Shown one piece after another: positions 1 through 8,765 of a stretch of DNA of 64,000 nucleotides. How positions within the stretch are numbered: position 1 is the first letter of the stretch; each line of letters begins with the position of its first letter. Made by a program: the position numbers and the translations under genes. The stretch is from Parabacteroides hominis. GTDB lineage: Bacteria > Bacteroidota > Bacteroidia > Bacteroidales > Tannerellaceae. Where the stretch lies: assembly GCF_014287585.1 (NCBI RefSeq), contig NZ_JACOOJ010000024.1, positions 15,072 through 79,071 on the forward strand, written 5' to 3'. The notes under the pieces are model-generated. The model saw only the letters and a program-made list of their open reading frames with translations, searched no databases and was not told the DNA's origin.

Positions 1-1
1 C

Positions 2-1726
2 TTTATGTTTCGGAACGGAAAAACCATTAATCATCCGTATGATGTGTATGAATATGTATCTTCGGGACAGGAAAAGGATAAAGTGTGGGGTGATTATGTG
101 AATCGCCGTGATCAGACCGGAGCAATCAGTGTCAATCAATGGTCGGACAATTCCACCAGTGTGACTTTGAATGCCCGTTTGGGATATAGCCGTACTTTCG
201 CAGATGATCATAAGGTAGATGCTTTCGTCGCTTACGAACAGAATAAATATGATTTCGGTAGTGTAGGCGCATACCGGACAAATTATTTGTCAACGACAAT
301 ACCGGAAATCAATGCCGGTAGTGATAATCCGGAAGATCAATCAAATAGCGGTTATTCAACCAAAACGGCCCGTCAAAACGTATTTGGGCGTATCAATTAT
401 GGATATAAGGATAAATATCTGGCCGAAGTAACGATGCGTTATGATGGTTCCATGAACTTTGCTCCCGGCCATCGTTGGGGATTGTTCCCAGGTTTCTCTT
501 TAGGCTGGGTAATGTCTGAAGAAACGTTTTGGGAAAATTTGAAACCAACGATCAATTTCTTTAAATTAAAAGGCTCATGGGGAAAGATGGGTAATGATAA
601 TATTACGGCCTTTCAATATTTGTCTCAATATTTATTTAATGAGAGCAGCATACAACTTGGTTCTGTAAATAAGGCCATGTATTTGTCTCGTACAGCAAAC
701 CCGGAGGTTACTTGGGAAACTGCCCGCACGACAAACCTTGGTTTTTCTTCCCAATTTTTGAATGGTAAGTTTAGTTTAGATGTCGATTATTTCTTCTCTA
801 AGCGTAGTGATATTTTGGCATATCGGAATGCTTCCATCCCAAGTTATTCCGGCTTGTCGTTGCCTGCAGAAAATATAGGCAAGATGAATAATAAAGGTAT
901 AGAATTTGTCGCTTCTTATCAGGATAAGTATGATGAATTTTCCTGGGGAATAACCGGAAACTTTACATTTGCCAAAAATAAGGTTGTTTATCAAGATGAA
1001 GCAACGAATAAAGCTGAGTGGCGAATGGTGACCGGTCATGCTTATGGTGGTATGGAACTGTATCATGCTTTGGGAATTTACCAGACACAGGACCAAATTG
1101 ATAATTCACCCCATTTGGCTGGAACCCAGATTGGAGATTTGCAATATGAAGATCTCAATAAAGACAATGAAATCACGTCTGACGATATGCAATATTATGA
1201 AAACTATTCTCCTATACCTAAAATTATTTATGGATTTACATTAAATGGTGATTGGAAAGGTATCGATCTGAATATCTTTTTCCAAGGACAGGCCATGGGG
1301 CATCAGTTGATTACGCCGACCATGAATATGTTGACTGATTTTTATGATGGACGGTGGATCTCAACTAATTCGGCAGAAGAAAATGTTGCAGCCCGTTGGC
1401 CACGTGCTTGTATAAATGATTCCGGTTATATGGATTCCGTCAACGGAGTTTCTTCTACCTGGTGGTTGAGGAATGCTGCATTCCTTCGTCTGAAATCGGT
1501 TGAAATCGGTTATACATTGCCTAAAAATGTTTTGCAGAATATAGGAATAGAACGGGCACGTGTATATCTGAATGCGAATAACCTCTTTACATTAGATCAG
1601 ATTAAAGTATGTGATCCGGAAGTGGCAAGTTATTATAATGATGATGGCTATCTGGTTTCTTCCGGAGGTATTTTGGGCTACCCGTTGCAGCGGACTATAA
1701 ACTTTGGCGTAAGTGTAACATTTTAA
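2..1726 (+). CDS. SusC/RagA-family TonB-dependent outer-membrane transporter, C-terminal part
   Basis: The frame is open at the left edge, so the N-terminal signal peptide, carboxypeptidase-like domain and plug lie outside the window. The ~574 codons seen are the beta-barrel half of a SusC-type porin: alternating aromatic/hydrophobic strands, barrel sequence such as GLFPGFSLGWVMSEE, and the usual end, QRTINFGVSVTF, closing on a C-terminal Phe. SusC proteins import oligosaccharides (sometimes peptides) across the outer membrane using TonB energy, with a SusD lid. A susD gene starts 13 bp downstream, which confirms the pairing. The ligand cannot be read from the barrel; the enzymes downstream suggest an arabinose/galactose-decorated glycan or glycoprotein. 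Confidence 0.95.
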   Translation, partial: FMFRNGKTINHPYDVYEYVSSGQEKDKVWGDYVNRRDQTGAISVNQWSDNSTSVTLNARLGYSRTFADDHKVDAFVAYEQNKYDFGSVGAYRTNYLSTTIPEINAGSDNPEDQSNSGYSTKTARQNVFGRINYGYKDKYLAEVTMRYDGSMNFAPGHRWGLFPGFSLGWVMSEETFWENLKPTINFFKLKGSWGKMGNDNITAFQYLSQYLFNESSIQLGSVNKAMYLSRTANPEVTWETARTTNLGFSSQFLNGKFSLDVDYFFSKRSDILAYRNASIPSYSGLSLPAENIGKMNNKGIEFVASYQDKYDEFSWGITGNFTFAKNKVVYQDEATNKAEWRMVTGHAYGGMELYHALGIYQTQDQIDNSPHLAGTQIGDLQYEDLNKDNEITSDDMQYYENYSPIPKIIYGFTLNGDWKGIDLNIFFQGQAMGHQLITPTMNMLTDFYDGRWISTNSAEENVAARWPRACINDSGYMDSVNGVSSTWWLRNAAFLRLKSVEIGYTLPKNVLQNIGIERARVYLNANNLFTLDQIKVCDPEVASYYNDDGYLVSSGGILGYPLQRTINFGVSVTF

Positions 1727-1739
1727 TTAGTTGGAAATT

Positions 1740-3431
1740 ATGAAGATGAAGAAATATATATTGAGTATGGCTTTTGCCGGCGCATTGATCGGAATATCTT
1801 CTTGCGACGTGTTGGACGTTGCTCCGACGGATTCGTTTACGGACGAGGCTGTTTGGGGAGATTTGGCATTGGCTGAAACCTATTTGAACAATTGTTATTT
1901 AAGTGTAGAATCTGAAAGCGCTGAAATTTCTCGCTTTTCAAGTTTGACGGACGAAGTACATCAGATGCATACCTATTGGACGGAACATGCTTTGGATGGA
2001 ACTTTGGGACCGGATTATCCTTATTTTGCGATTGGCTATGGTTCTGGTAAATATGATATGTGGAGCTATTATTATGGAGCGATTAAGAATGTGAATTATT
2101 TTCTTGAACACATAGATGACGTTCCGGCCGAAACGGAAGAGTTTATGAAATGGAGGTCTGATTTGAAGGGGCAAGGGTATTTCCTTCGGGCTTATTTCTA
2201 CCATATGCTGTATGCTCTATATGGACGTGTTGTACTGGTTAATCACACGCATGAATTGGATTCCGAATTTACGGAAACCCGTGCAGATTTGGATGAAGTA
2301 GGTAATTATATCGTTTCTCAATGCGACAGTGCTGCGATGTATTTACCAGCAGTTTATAGTTCGGAAGATGATTTGGGGCGTGCGACGAAAGGAGCTGCAT
2401 TGGCATTGAAGGGACGTGTTCTCTTGTATATGGCAAGTCCATTGTTTGGTTCGCCTTCTTCTGAAAAATGGCAGAAAGCGGCTGATGCGAATAAAGCGGT
2501 CATCGATCTGGGGGTTTATTCTTTGCAAGCTGTTTCAAGCTCGGATGATTATGCCAATTTATTCCTTGATCCTAAAAATCCGGAAGTGATATTCGAAAGG
2601 TTGTATGACACGCAATATAAAGTCACAGCTAACAACCTTTCATTCTTGATGCAGGCTCCATGTGGAACCGGTAGCGGTTTTGGTGGTTGGTGCGCGATGG
2701 TTCCGACATTGGAATTGGTAGACCGTTTCCAATGTGCCGATGGTACGGATTATGAAATAGGGGCAGCGAATGAAATTCCTTGGAATGATCGGGAGATCCG
2801 GCTGAAAGCCAATGTCCTGTTGGATGGAGAACAGTGGGGATATGGAGCGGATAGGCGCAATGTTGAATATTTTCTGCCTGCTGAAGACGGCGTTGTCGCT
2901 GGTTTGGACAGTCGTTATGGACCTGCTTATTGGAACGCGACTTTGACGGGCTTCTGTATGCGTAAATTCTTGGATCCGAATTATGATACCAATGGTACGC
3001 AATCGAATAATACTCCATGGTTTATACTTCGATTGGCAGAAGTTTACTTGAATTATGCCGAATGCCAACTCGAGTTAGGCAATACAGCCGAGGCTTTAAA
3101 ATATATTAATATGACACGTGAGCGTGCTTTGTTGCCCCCTGCTGTCGGAAAAGATATTCGGGCGGAATATGAACAGGAACGTTTGATCGAACTTTGTTTC
3201 GAAGGACAACGCTGGTTCGATTTGCGTCGTTGGAAAAAATTGGAAGAGGTTTACAGTCATCCCCGTTATAGCATGACGATTTGGAAATATAAGGATGGTT
3301 CGAAGCTGTATGTAAGAGAAACAGAGCCGATCCGGACTATGACGTTTGCCGGAGAGAAAAATTATTGGATGCCGGTTCCTCGTACAGAAAACGAAAAGGC
3401 TCCTCAAATCGATTTGCTTCCATACGAATAA
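1740..3431 (+). CDS. SusD/RagB-family surface glycan-binding lipoprotein
   Basis: A ~563-residue SusD homologue. An N-terminal signal peptide ends in a lipobox (GISSCDVLD), so the mature protein is probably anchored through Cys on the outer-membrane surface. The interior has the helical TPR-like SusD fold, with typical sequences ALKGRVLLYMASPLF and, near the end, ERLIELCFEGQRWFDLRRWKK. It captures the ligand and forms the lid of the SusC transporter encoded just upstream. I chose ATG 1740; an in-frame TTG at 1731 would add only three residues, and a second ATG follows at 1746. The gene is co-transcribed with susC and followed by a hairpin. Confidence 0.95.
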   Translation: MKMKKYILSMAFAGALIGISSCDVLDVAPTDSFTDEAVWGDLALAETYLNNCYLSVESESAEISRFSSLTDEVHQMHTYWTEHALDGTLGPDYPYFAIGYGSGKYDMWSYYYGAIKNVNYFLEHIDDVPAETEEFMKWRSDLKGQGYFLRAYFYHMLYALYGRVVLVNHTHELDSEFTETRADLDEVGNYIVSQCDSAAMYLPAVYSSEDDLGRATKGAALALKGRVLLYMASPLFGSPSSEKWQKAADANKAVIDLGVYSLQAVSSSDDYANLFLDPKNPEVIFERLYDTQYKVTANNLSFLMQAPCGTGSGFGGWCAMVPTLELVDRFQCADGTDYEIGAANEIPWNDREIRLKANVLLDGEQWGYGADRRNVEYFLPAEDGVVAGLDSRYGPAYWNATLTGFCMRKFLDPNYDTNGTQSNNTPWFILRLAEVYLNYAECQLELGNTAEALKYINMTRERALLPPAVGKDIRAEYEQERLIELCFEGQRWFDLRRWKKLEEVYSHPRYSMTIWKYKDGSKLYVRETEPIRTMTFAGEKNYWMPVPRTENEKAPQIDLLPYE

Positions 3432-3458
3432 TTAGATGTTCAATTTGTAAATAACAAA

Positions 3459-3498
3459 TAAGGAGATGTGGCAAATTCCATATTGGTACATCTCCTTA
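3459..3498 (+). terminator. Hairpin after the SusC/SusD pair
   Basis: Perfect 11-bp arms TAAGGAGATGT (3459-3469) and ACATCTCCTTA (3488-3498) with an 18-nt loop, 27 bp after the susD stop. No T-tract follows, so it could be a transcription end, an mRNA-stabilising hairpin or a partial attenuator between susD and the downstream enzymes. Confidence 0.5.
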
Positions 3499-3724
3499 AA
3501 TCTAACACTAAATAAAATAATCCGGTAAGCATCCGAGCCCAAATGGATGAGCATGGAATTGGGCTTATATGCCTATGCTATAAAAAAGCCTCCTGTATTC
3601 CCGTGAAGATTAGGACTTTCGGAAAATAAAAATAATAGTTTTGAGGTTCATGGTAATATGTTATTATTTAGATAATTATGGATGTGTGAACCTGAATTGT
3701 AAAAAATGAAAGAAGATAAATGTT
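3499..3724 (+). promoter_or_regulatory. Intergenic region between susD and the enzyme genes, with two inverted repeats
   Basis: No coding potential is seen. It holds a 7-bp inverted repeat AGCCCAA (3536-3542) / TTGGGCT (3559-3565), and a wider one, AGGTTCA (3644-3650) / TGAACCT (3687-3693), upstream of the next gene. No clear TTTG-N19-21-TAnnTTTG promoter was found. The repeats could be operator or leader structures separating the high-level susCD transcript from the enzymes; this is inference. Confidence 0.3.
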
Positions 3725-5092
3725 ATGACAATATCCAAATATATCAAATACGTTCCGGTTGTAACTATGTTGTTGTTTTGCGCCTGCTCATGCAGCAAAA
3801 GTGAAGGTAGTGAGGACAGTGGTGTTTCGGAAGGTAAACTGCCTGAGGGTAAATCCCTTTACCGACCGGAAGAATTTTCAGGTCAAAACTGGTGGAAGGA
3901 CGATTTCGATTATTCCTATAAGCGAATGGCCTGTACTGACAATCTGGTGATTTATTGGCAGAAAGGATTCGGAGATGATTTGGCTAATCCGCCGGCATTG
4001 GAAGGAAAGTCGATGCAGGTCGATCTCAATAACCTGAAGGAAAAGCTGGAAGAGTTTTATACCTATTATCGTGACAAACTTAAGTTTGTGAAGCCTGGTT
4101 CCGAAAGCGAGAAATACCGGATGATGGTGATGATTATGTATTCACTGGAAGGAACGGCCTATGGCGGGACGTATGACAACAAGATCGGTGCTTTCTGGGC
4201 TGCTCCTAACCGTCTACAGGATAAAAAATTGAATGCTGTGGCACATGAACTCGGCCACAGTTTCCAGTTGCAGATCATAGCCGACGGACAGGGAGCCGCT
4301 TGGGGCGGAAACGGTATTTATGAGATGGCTTCCCAATGGATGCTCTGGCAGGTAAATCCGGACTGGATGAAAGACGAAAATTATCATTGGATAGCTTTCA
4401 AGGATCTGACACATAAGGCATTTCTTCATGTTGATAATATATATCATTCGCCTTATGTCCTCGAATATTGGGGTGATAAGCACGGCTTGCCTTTTATAGC
4501 GGAAATGTTTCGGCAAGGATTGGAGGGTGAAGATCCGGTCATGACCTACAAAAGGATGACGGGTATGACACAGGAACAGTTTAACGATGAAATGATGGAT
4601 GTCTATTTGCATTTGGTTAATCTCGATTACGATCGAGTGTATGACGAGACTCGGCAATGGGCGAACTCGTTCGCCTCTTTTAAGACGAATCTGAAAGACG
4701 ATGGCAATGGCTGGTTACAGGTCGCAAAAGAAGTTTGTCCAGAAAACTACGGATTCAATGTTCTTCGGTTGGACGTGCCGGAAGCCGGACAAACAGTAAC
4801 AGTTGATTTTAAGGGTTTGCCGGATGTAACCGGCTATGATCTGATCCATGCCGATAAGGCAGGTTGGCGGTATGGTTTTGTTGGCGTTACGGCAGCGGGT
4901 AAATCGCTGTTGGGCACTGTCGGGCGTGATGCCGAAGGAAAGATATCTTTCACCACTCCTGCAGATGCCAAATTGTCTTATCTCTGGTTGGTAGTGATGG
5001 GTGCGCCGGTAGAACACTGGATGAACGGCTCTACTGACAAAGATGCGCAATGGCCTTATAAGATTAAGATAACGGGAAGCAAGGTTGATTGA
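3725..5092 (+). CDS. Secreted lipoprotein with HExxH metallopeptidase-like motif (DUF6055-like)
   Basis: A 455-residue protein with a lipoprotein signal (LLFCACSCSK). Residues ~165-180 read NAVAHELGHSFQ, a gluzincin-type zinc motif with His174, Glu175 and His178. The sequence resembles the DUF6055 family of Bacteroidota surface proteins; that name is from memory. The C-terminal ~130 residues look like a beta-sandwich that could bind carbohydrate. It is the first gene after susCD and precedes the GH97 by 33 bp, so a role in processing the same substrate is likely. If it is a peptidase, the locus would attack a glycoprotein rather than a plain polysaccharide. The third zinc ligand was not identified and activity is unproven. 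Confidence 0.7.
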   Translation: MTISKYIKYVPVVTMLLFCACSCSKSEGSEDSGVSEGKLPEGKSLYRPEEFSGQNWWKDDFDYSYKRMACTDNLVIYWQKGFGDDLANPPALEGKSMQVDLNNLKEKLEEFYTYYRDKLKFVKPGSESEKYRMMVMIMYSLEGTAYGGTYDNKIGAFWAAPNRLQDKKLNAVAHELGHSFQLQIIADGQGAAWGGNGIYEMASQWMLWQVNPDWMKDENYHWIAFKDLTHKAFLHVDNIYHSPYVLEYWGDKHGLPFIAEMFRQGLEGEDPVMTYKRMTGMTQEQFNDEMMDVYLHLVNLDYDRVYDETRQWANSFASFKTNLKDDGNGWLQVAKEVCPENYGFNVLRLDVPEAGQTVTVDFKGLPDVTGYDLIHADKAGWRYGFVGVTAAGKSLLGTVGRDAEGKISFTTPADAKLSYLWLVVMGAPVEHWMNGSTDKDAQWPYKIKITGSKVD

Positions 5093-5118
5093 AAATTGAA
5101 AGTTGAGAACTGAAAAAT
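5085..5118 (+). repeat. Intergenic TTGAAAATTGAAAGTTGA repeat, copy 1
   Basis: The short gap between the HExxH lipoprotein and GH97 genes consists of reiterated TTGAAA/AGTTGA units and overlaps the upstream stop codon. A closely similar run occurs at 19571-19600 between aguA and aguB. Dispersed intergenic repeat; function unknown. Confidence 0.5.
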
Positions 5119-5125
5119 AAGGATT

Positions 5126-7123
5126 ATGATAAGGGAAGTTTGGATTGGGTTGTTTTTGATGGTTGCGAGTTGCGCGTTCGCGACAGGAGAGAAAGTGTTT
5201 AGGTTGGGATCGCCGGACGGAAAGCTGGAGGTGGCGGTTTCTGTCGGTCGACAGGTTACCTATACATTGACACGTGATGGGCGAGTATTGCTGGACAAAA
5301 GCGCCGTTGGCCTGGTGCTTGGAGGAACGGAAAATAAAATATTCGGACATGATTCGCGCTTTATCCGAAAGAAAATGCGGTCGGGTACGGAAAAAATTAT
5401 ATCACCATTTTATCGCTGTCCTTCGTTTACAGTGGAGTATAACGAGATGAGCTTATCTTTCAAGGAATCTTTCACTCTTGTTTTTCGTTCATATAACGAA
5501 GGGGTCGCTTACAGGTTCGTGACCGCTGTTCGCGATTCTTTGACGATCCAGAATGAGGTGGCGGAGTTCAATTTCGACCGGGATTATAAAACCTGTTTGG
5601 CGTGGTCGACTGCCGCAGAGGGCAAAGATCCGTATGCGATGGCTTTCCAGAATGTATATGAGAAACAGACGTTGACCGGACTGGATACAGGAAAGGTTGC
5701 CTTTCTTCCGTTTGTGGTGGATTATGGCGATGGGGTGAAACTGACGGTGACGGAAGCTGATCTTGAAGGTTATCCGGGTATGCACATAAAAGCCGGTGGG
5801 CAAAAAAAACAATTGAAAGGCGTCTTTGCCGGCTATCCTGCGCAAATGGCTTATCACCCGTGGCGGCACATGACCTATGTGGCTGAACGTAGTAATTATA
5901 TCGCACGGACGGAAGGAACGAAAAGTTTCCCGTGGCGTGTGTTGGCTGTTTCAAGTAAAGATACGGAGATGCCGGTGAATAATTTAGTCTATGCTTTGGC
6001 ATCCTCGAACCGTATTGGTGACTATTCCTGGGTAAAAACAGGGAAGGTAGCCTGGGATTGGTGGAATGATTGGGGAATTTCCGGTGTCGATTTCAAAGCT
6101 GGAATTAATACTCAAACGTATAAGTATTATATTGATTTCGCATCTGAAAACGGAATACCTTTTATCGTGTTGGATGAAGGTTGGTATGATCCTTATAAAG
6201 GAGATATGATGACGGTTGTACCGGACGTGGATTTGCCCGAACTGGTCCGTTATGGAAAGGAAAAACAGGTGGATCTGATTCTCTGGACGGTGTTCAATGT
6301 GCTCGACGAACAGTTGGAGGCAGCTTGCAGGAAATATGCAGAGATGGGCATCAGCGGCTTCAAAGTCGATTTTCTGGACCGGGACGACCAGACTGCCGTC
6401 GAGATGGTTTACCGGATTGCTGAGGCTTGCGCGCGGCATAAACTGTCGCTCGACCTGCATGGTATTTATAAACCTACGGGGTTGAATCGAACTTATCCGA
6501 ACGTGATCAATTTCGAAAGCGTTTTTGGAATGGAAGAGATGAAATGGAGCACGGTGGAGAAGGATATGATGCAGTATGATGTCGAGATGCCTTATATCCG
6601 TATGATGGCAGGGCCGGTAGATTACACGCCTGGAGCGATGCGCAACGCTTCGAAGAAAGATTTCAAAGATATTTATTATAATCCGATGAGCCAAGGGACT
6701 CGTTGCCATCAACTGGTAGCCTATGTGGTGCATGACTCACCACTGACAATGCTGGCCGATAACCCGACAGTCTATCGGAAAGAACAGGAATGCACGGACT
6801 TTATCGTGAAAATACCGAACACAGGATTTGATGAAACACGTATCCTTCAAGGAGAAATGGGTACATATATCGTGACGGCCCGTCGTCTGGGTGATGATTG
6901 GTTCTTGGGTGGAATGACTAATTGGGATGCGCGTGATGTTTGTCTGGATTTCTCTTACTTGGGTGAAGGTAATTATAAAGCGGTTCTTTTCAAAGATGGC
7001 GTGAATGCAGAGAAACAGGCCACGGACTATAAAAAAGAAGAACTGACGGTGACTGGGCAGAGTCGGCTGAAGATCCGGATGGCTCCAGGAGGTGGTTTCG
7101 TTATTTCCATCACTAAAAAGTAA
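5126..7123 (+). CDS. Glycoside hydrolase family 97, predicted retaining alpha-galactosidase
   Basis: A 665-residue exported enzyme (signal peptide ~1-20, ending in CAFATGEK) with the GH97 order: N-terminal beta-sandwich, (beta/alpha)8 barrel around 290-560, C-terminal beta domain. GH97 has an inverting alpha-glucosidase branch (SusB, Glu base) and a retaining alpha-galactosidase branch (BT1871, Asp nucleophile 415, acid/base Glu470; positions recalled from the literature). Here GFKVDFLDRDD places Asp415 at the nucleophile position, and Glu470 lies in GMEEMK, so the retaining branch fits. The probable product is D-galactose from alpha-galactosides, in the periplasm or at the surface. The M61-like gene starts 4 bp after the stop, so the two are co-transcribed. 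Confidence 0.9.
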   Translation: MIREVWIGLFLMVASCAFATGEKVFRLGSPDGKLEVAVSVGRQVTYTLTRDGRVLLDKSAVGLVLGGTENKIFGHDSRFIRKKMRSGTEKIISPFYRCPSFTVEYNEMSLSFKESFTLVFRSYNEGVAYRFVTAVRDSLTIQNEVAEFNFDRDYKTCLAWSTAAEGKDPYAMAFQNVYEKQTLTGLDTGKVAFLPFVVDYGDGVKLTVTEADLEGYPGMHIKAGGQKKQLKGVFAGYPAQMAYHPWRHMTYVAERSNYIARTEGTKSFPWRVLAVSSKDTEMPVNNLVYALASSNRIGDYSWVKTGKVAWDWWNDWGISGVDFKAGINTQTYKYYIDFASENGIPFIVLDEGWYDPYKGDMMTVVPDVDLPELVRYGKEKQVDLILWTVFNVLDEQLEAACRKYAEMGISGFKVDFLDRDDQTAVEMVYRIAEACARHKLSLDLHGIYKPTGLNRTYPNVINFESVFGMEEMKWSTVEKDMMQYDVEMPYIRMMAGPVDYTPGAMRNASKKDFKDIYYNPMSQGTRCHQLVAYVVHDSPLTMLADNPTVYRKEQECTDFIVKIPNTGFDETRILQGEMGTYIVTARRLGDDWFLGGMTNWDARDVCLDFSYLGEGNYKAVLFKDGVNAEKQATDYKKEELTVTGQSRLKIRMAPGGGFVISITKK

Positions 7124-7127
7124 AAGT

Positions 7128-8621
7128 ATGGTACAACGGATTTGTCTTTTCCTTGTCTTTGGGCTATTTAGTCATGGACTGTTTGCTACGGATTTGTTTT
7201 ACCGAGTCTCCTTTGAACCGGTAGAACATTATATTCAAGTCGAACTCTCGGCTTCAGAATTGCAGGGTGACTGCACATTATTGAAAATGCCGGTCTGGGC
7301 TCCCGGTTATTACTTGATTGTCGATTATCCTAAGAATTTGGTTGGCTTTGCCGCAACTGATCTGCAAGGAAGGTCTTTGTCCTGGGAGAAGCAGGGCAAG
7401 AGTGGTTGGTTGGTGAAGCATAGTGATACAAAAGAGTTCCGTGTTTCCTACCGGATCTATGCGAATGCACAAAGTGTGGCAGAGTCGATGGTAACCGTCG
7501 ATAAGGCTTTTGTTGTTCCAAATGGCGTCTTTATGTATGTGGAGGGAGAGAAACAGCAACCGGTGACGGTTGCATTCAGGCCTGATGCTTCTTGGAAGAA
7601 GGTGTCGACGGGGCTTGAACCTGTGGCTGGAGAGCTTTTTATGTTTAGGGCTTCCGATATAGATAATCTTTATGATTGTCCTGTGTACATCGGAAATCAT
7701 AGGACGATTGATTTCGAGTTGGATGGACGGTCTTACCAGTTGGCGTTGGAGACACCCGAAGGATTGGAAAAGACGACTTTCGTGGAAGATCTGAAGAAGG
7801 TGATCACGACATCAACGGCTATCTTCGGCGATGTTCCCTACCAGCATTACTGCTTTATTCTGATGGGAGCGGGTGGAGGAGGATTGGAACATCTCAACTC
7901 ACAGGCCTGTTTTACGAGCGGGTCGTTTATTTTTAAGGATCGGGTCACTTATATCAATTTTCTGTCTTTCATCACACATGAGTTTTTCCATCTGTATAAT
8001 GTGAAGAGCATCCGTCCTGTTGAGTTCGGACCTTTCGATTATGAACGAGAGGTGTTTACGCCATCGCTTTGGATATCAGAAGGCTTTACGGTTTATTATG
8101 AAACCGTGCTACTTCGCCGGGCGAAAATTATTGATAGCGAGGTGGTACTGGATTATCTGAGTAATTATATTCGAACAGTCGAGAGCGCTGAAGGCCGAAA
8201 GTATATGAGTTTACGGCAGAGTAGTTACGATATCTGGCTGAACTTCTTCAACCGGAATGCCAACGGAAAGGAAACGCGGATATCTTATTACGACAAGGGT
8301 CCGATTCTTGGCCTTCTGATGGATATTGAAATACGCAGGTTGACAAACAACCGGAAAAGTTTGGACGATGTGATGTATATGCTTTATCATTCCTGTTTTC
8401 GGGAAAAAGGATGTGGATTCACTGAAGCGGAATTTTGGAAAGTATGTGAAACGATTGCCGGCTCTCCATTGGAAGAGATAAGAAAGTATGTCGATACGAC
8501 TTGCGAAATAGACTATCTTAAATACTTAGGATATGCCGGACTGGTACTTGGATCGGACTGGCAACTTCAGAAAAAAGAGTGTACAGGCATTCAAAAGGTA
8601 ATACAAGATTCTATTTTATGA
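7128..8621 (+). CDS. M61-like (glycyl-aminopeptidase family) zinc metallopeptidase, secreted
   Basis: I start at ATG 7128, 4 bp after the GH97 stop; it gives a clean signal peptide (ICLFLVFGLFSHGLFA). The 497-residue protein has a ~160-residue N-terminal beta domain and then the gluzincin signature THEFFHLYNVKSIRP with His284, Glu285 and His288; Glu318 in WISEGFT is the likely third zinc ligand. This matches peptidase family M61. Most M61 enzymes carry a C-terminal PDZ domain; none is apparent, so this is a short form. M61 enzymes remove N-terminal residues, often Gly or Ala. Its place inside a glycan locus suggests the peptide backbone of a glycoprotein is also consumed. Confidence 0.8.
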   Translation: MVQRICLFLVFGLFSHGLFATDLFYRVSFEPVEHYIQVELSASELQGDCTLLKMPVWAPGYYLIVDYPKNLVGFAATDLQGRSLSWEKQGKSGWLVKHSDTKEFRVSYRIYANAQSVAESMVTVDKAFVVPNGVFMYVEGEKQQPVTVAFRPDASWKKVSTGLEPVAGELFMFRASDIDNLYDCPVYIGNHRTIDFELDGRSYQLALETPEGLEKTTFVEDLKKVITTSTAIFGDVPYQHYCFILMGAGGGGLEHLNSQACFTSGSFIFKDRVTYINFLSFITHEFFHLYNVKSIRPVEFGPFDYEREVFTPSLWISEGFTVYYETVLLRRAKIIDSEVVLDYLSNYIRTVESAEGRKYMSLRQSSYDIWLNFFNRNANGKETRISYYDKGPILGLLMDIEIRRLTNNRKSLDDVMYMLYHSCFREKGCGFTEAEFWKVCETIAGSPLEEIRKYVDTTCEIDYLKYLGYAGLVLGSDWQLQKKECTGIQKVIQDSIL

Positions 8622-8685
8622 TAAAGAGCTGCGTTTTTTTATTGATTTATCATTTTATTGTATGATAGTTATATTGTTTTACACT

Positions 8686-8693
8686 TATTTTTG
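8686..8693 (+). promoter_or_regulatory. Possible -7 box upstream of the first GH127 gene
   Basis: TATTTTTG matches the Bacteroidota -7 consensus TAnnTTTG, 72 bp before the GH127 start in a 144-bp AT-rich gap. The best upstream TTG-type element is 25 nt away, longer than the usual 19-21, so the promoter call is weak. Confidence 0.3.
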
Positions 8694-8765
8694 GTTCTTT
8701 TGTAATCAGTATACAATTGCGGAAATGAAACTTAATTATTAATAGTCATAAAAACATTTACTATC

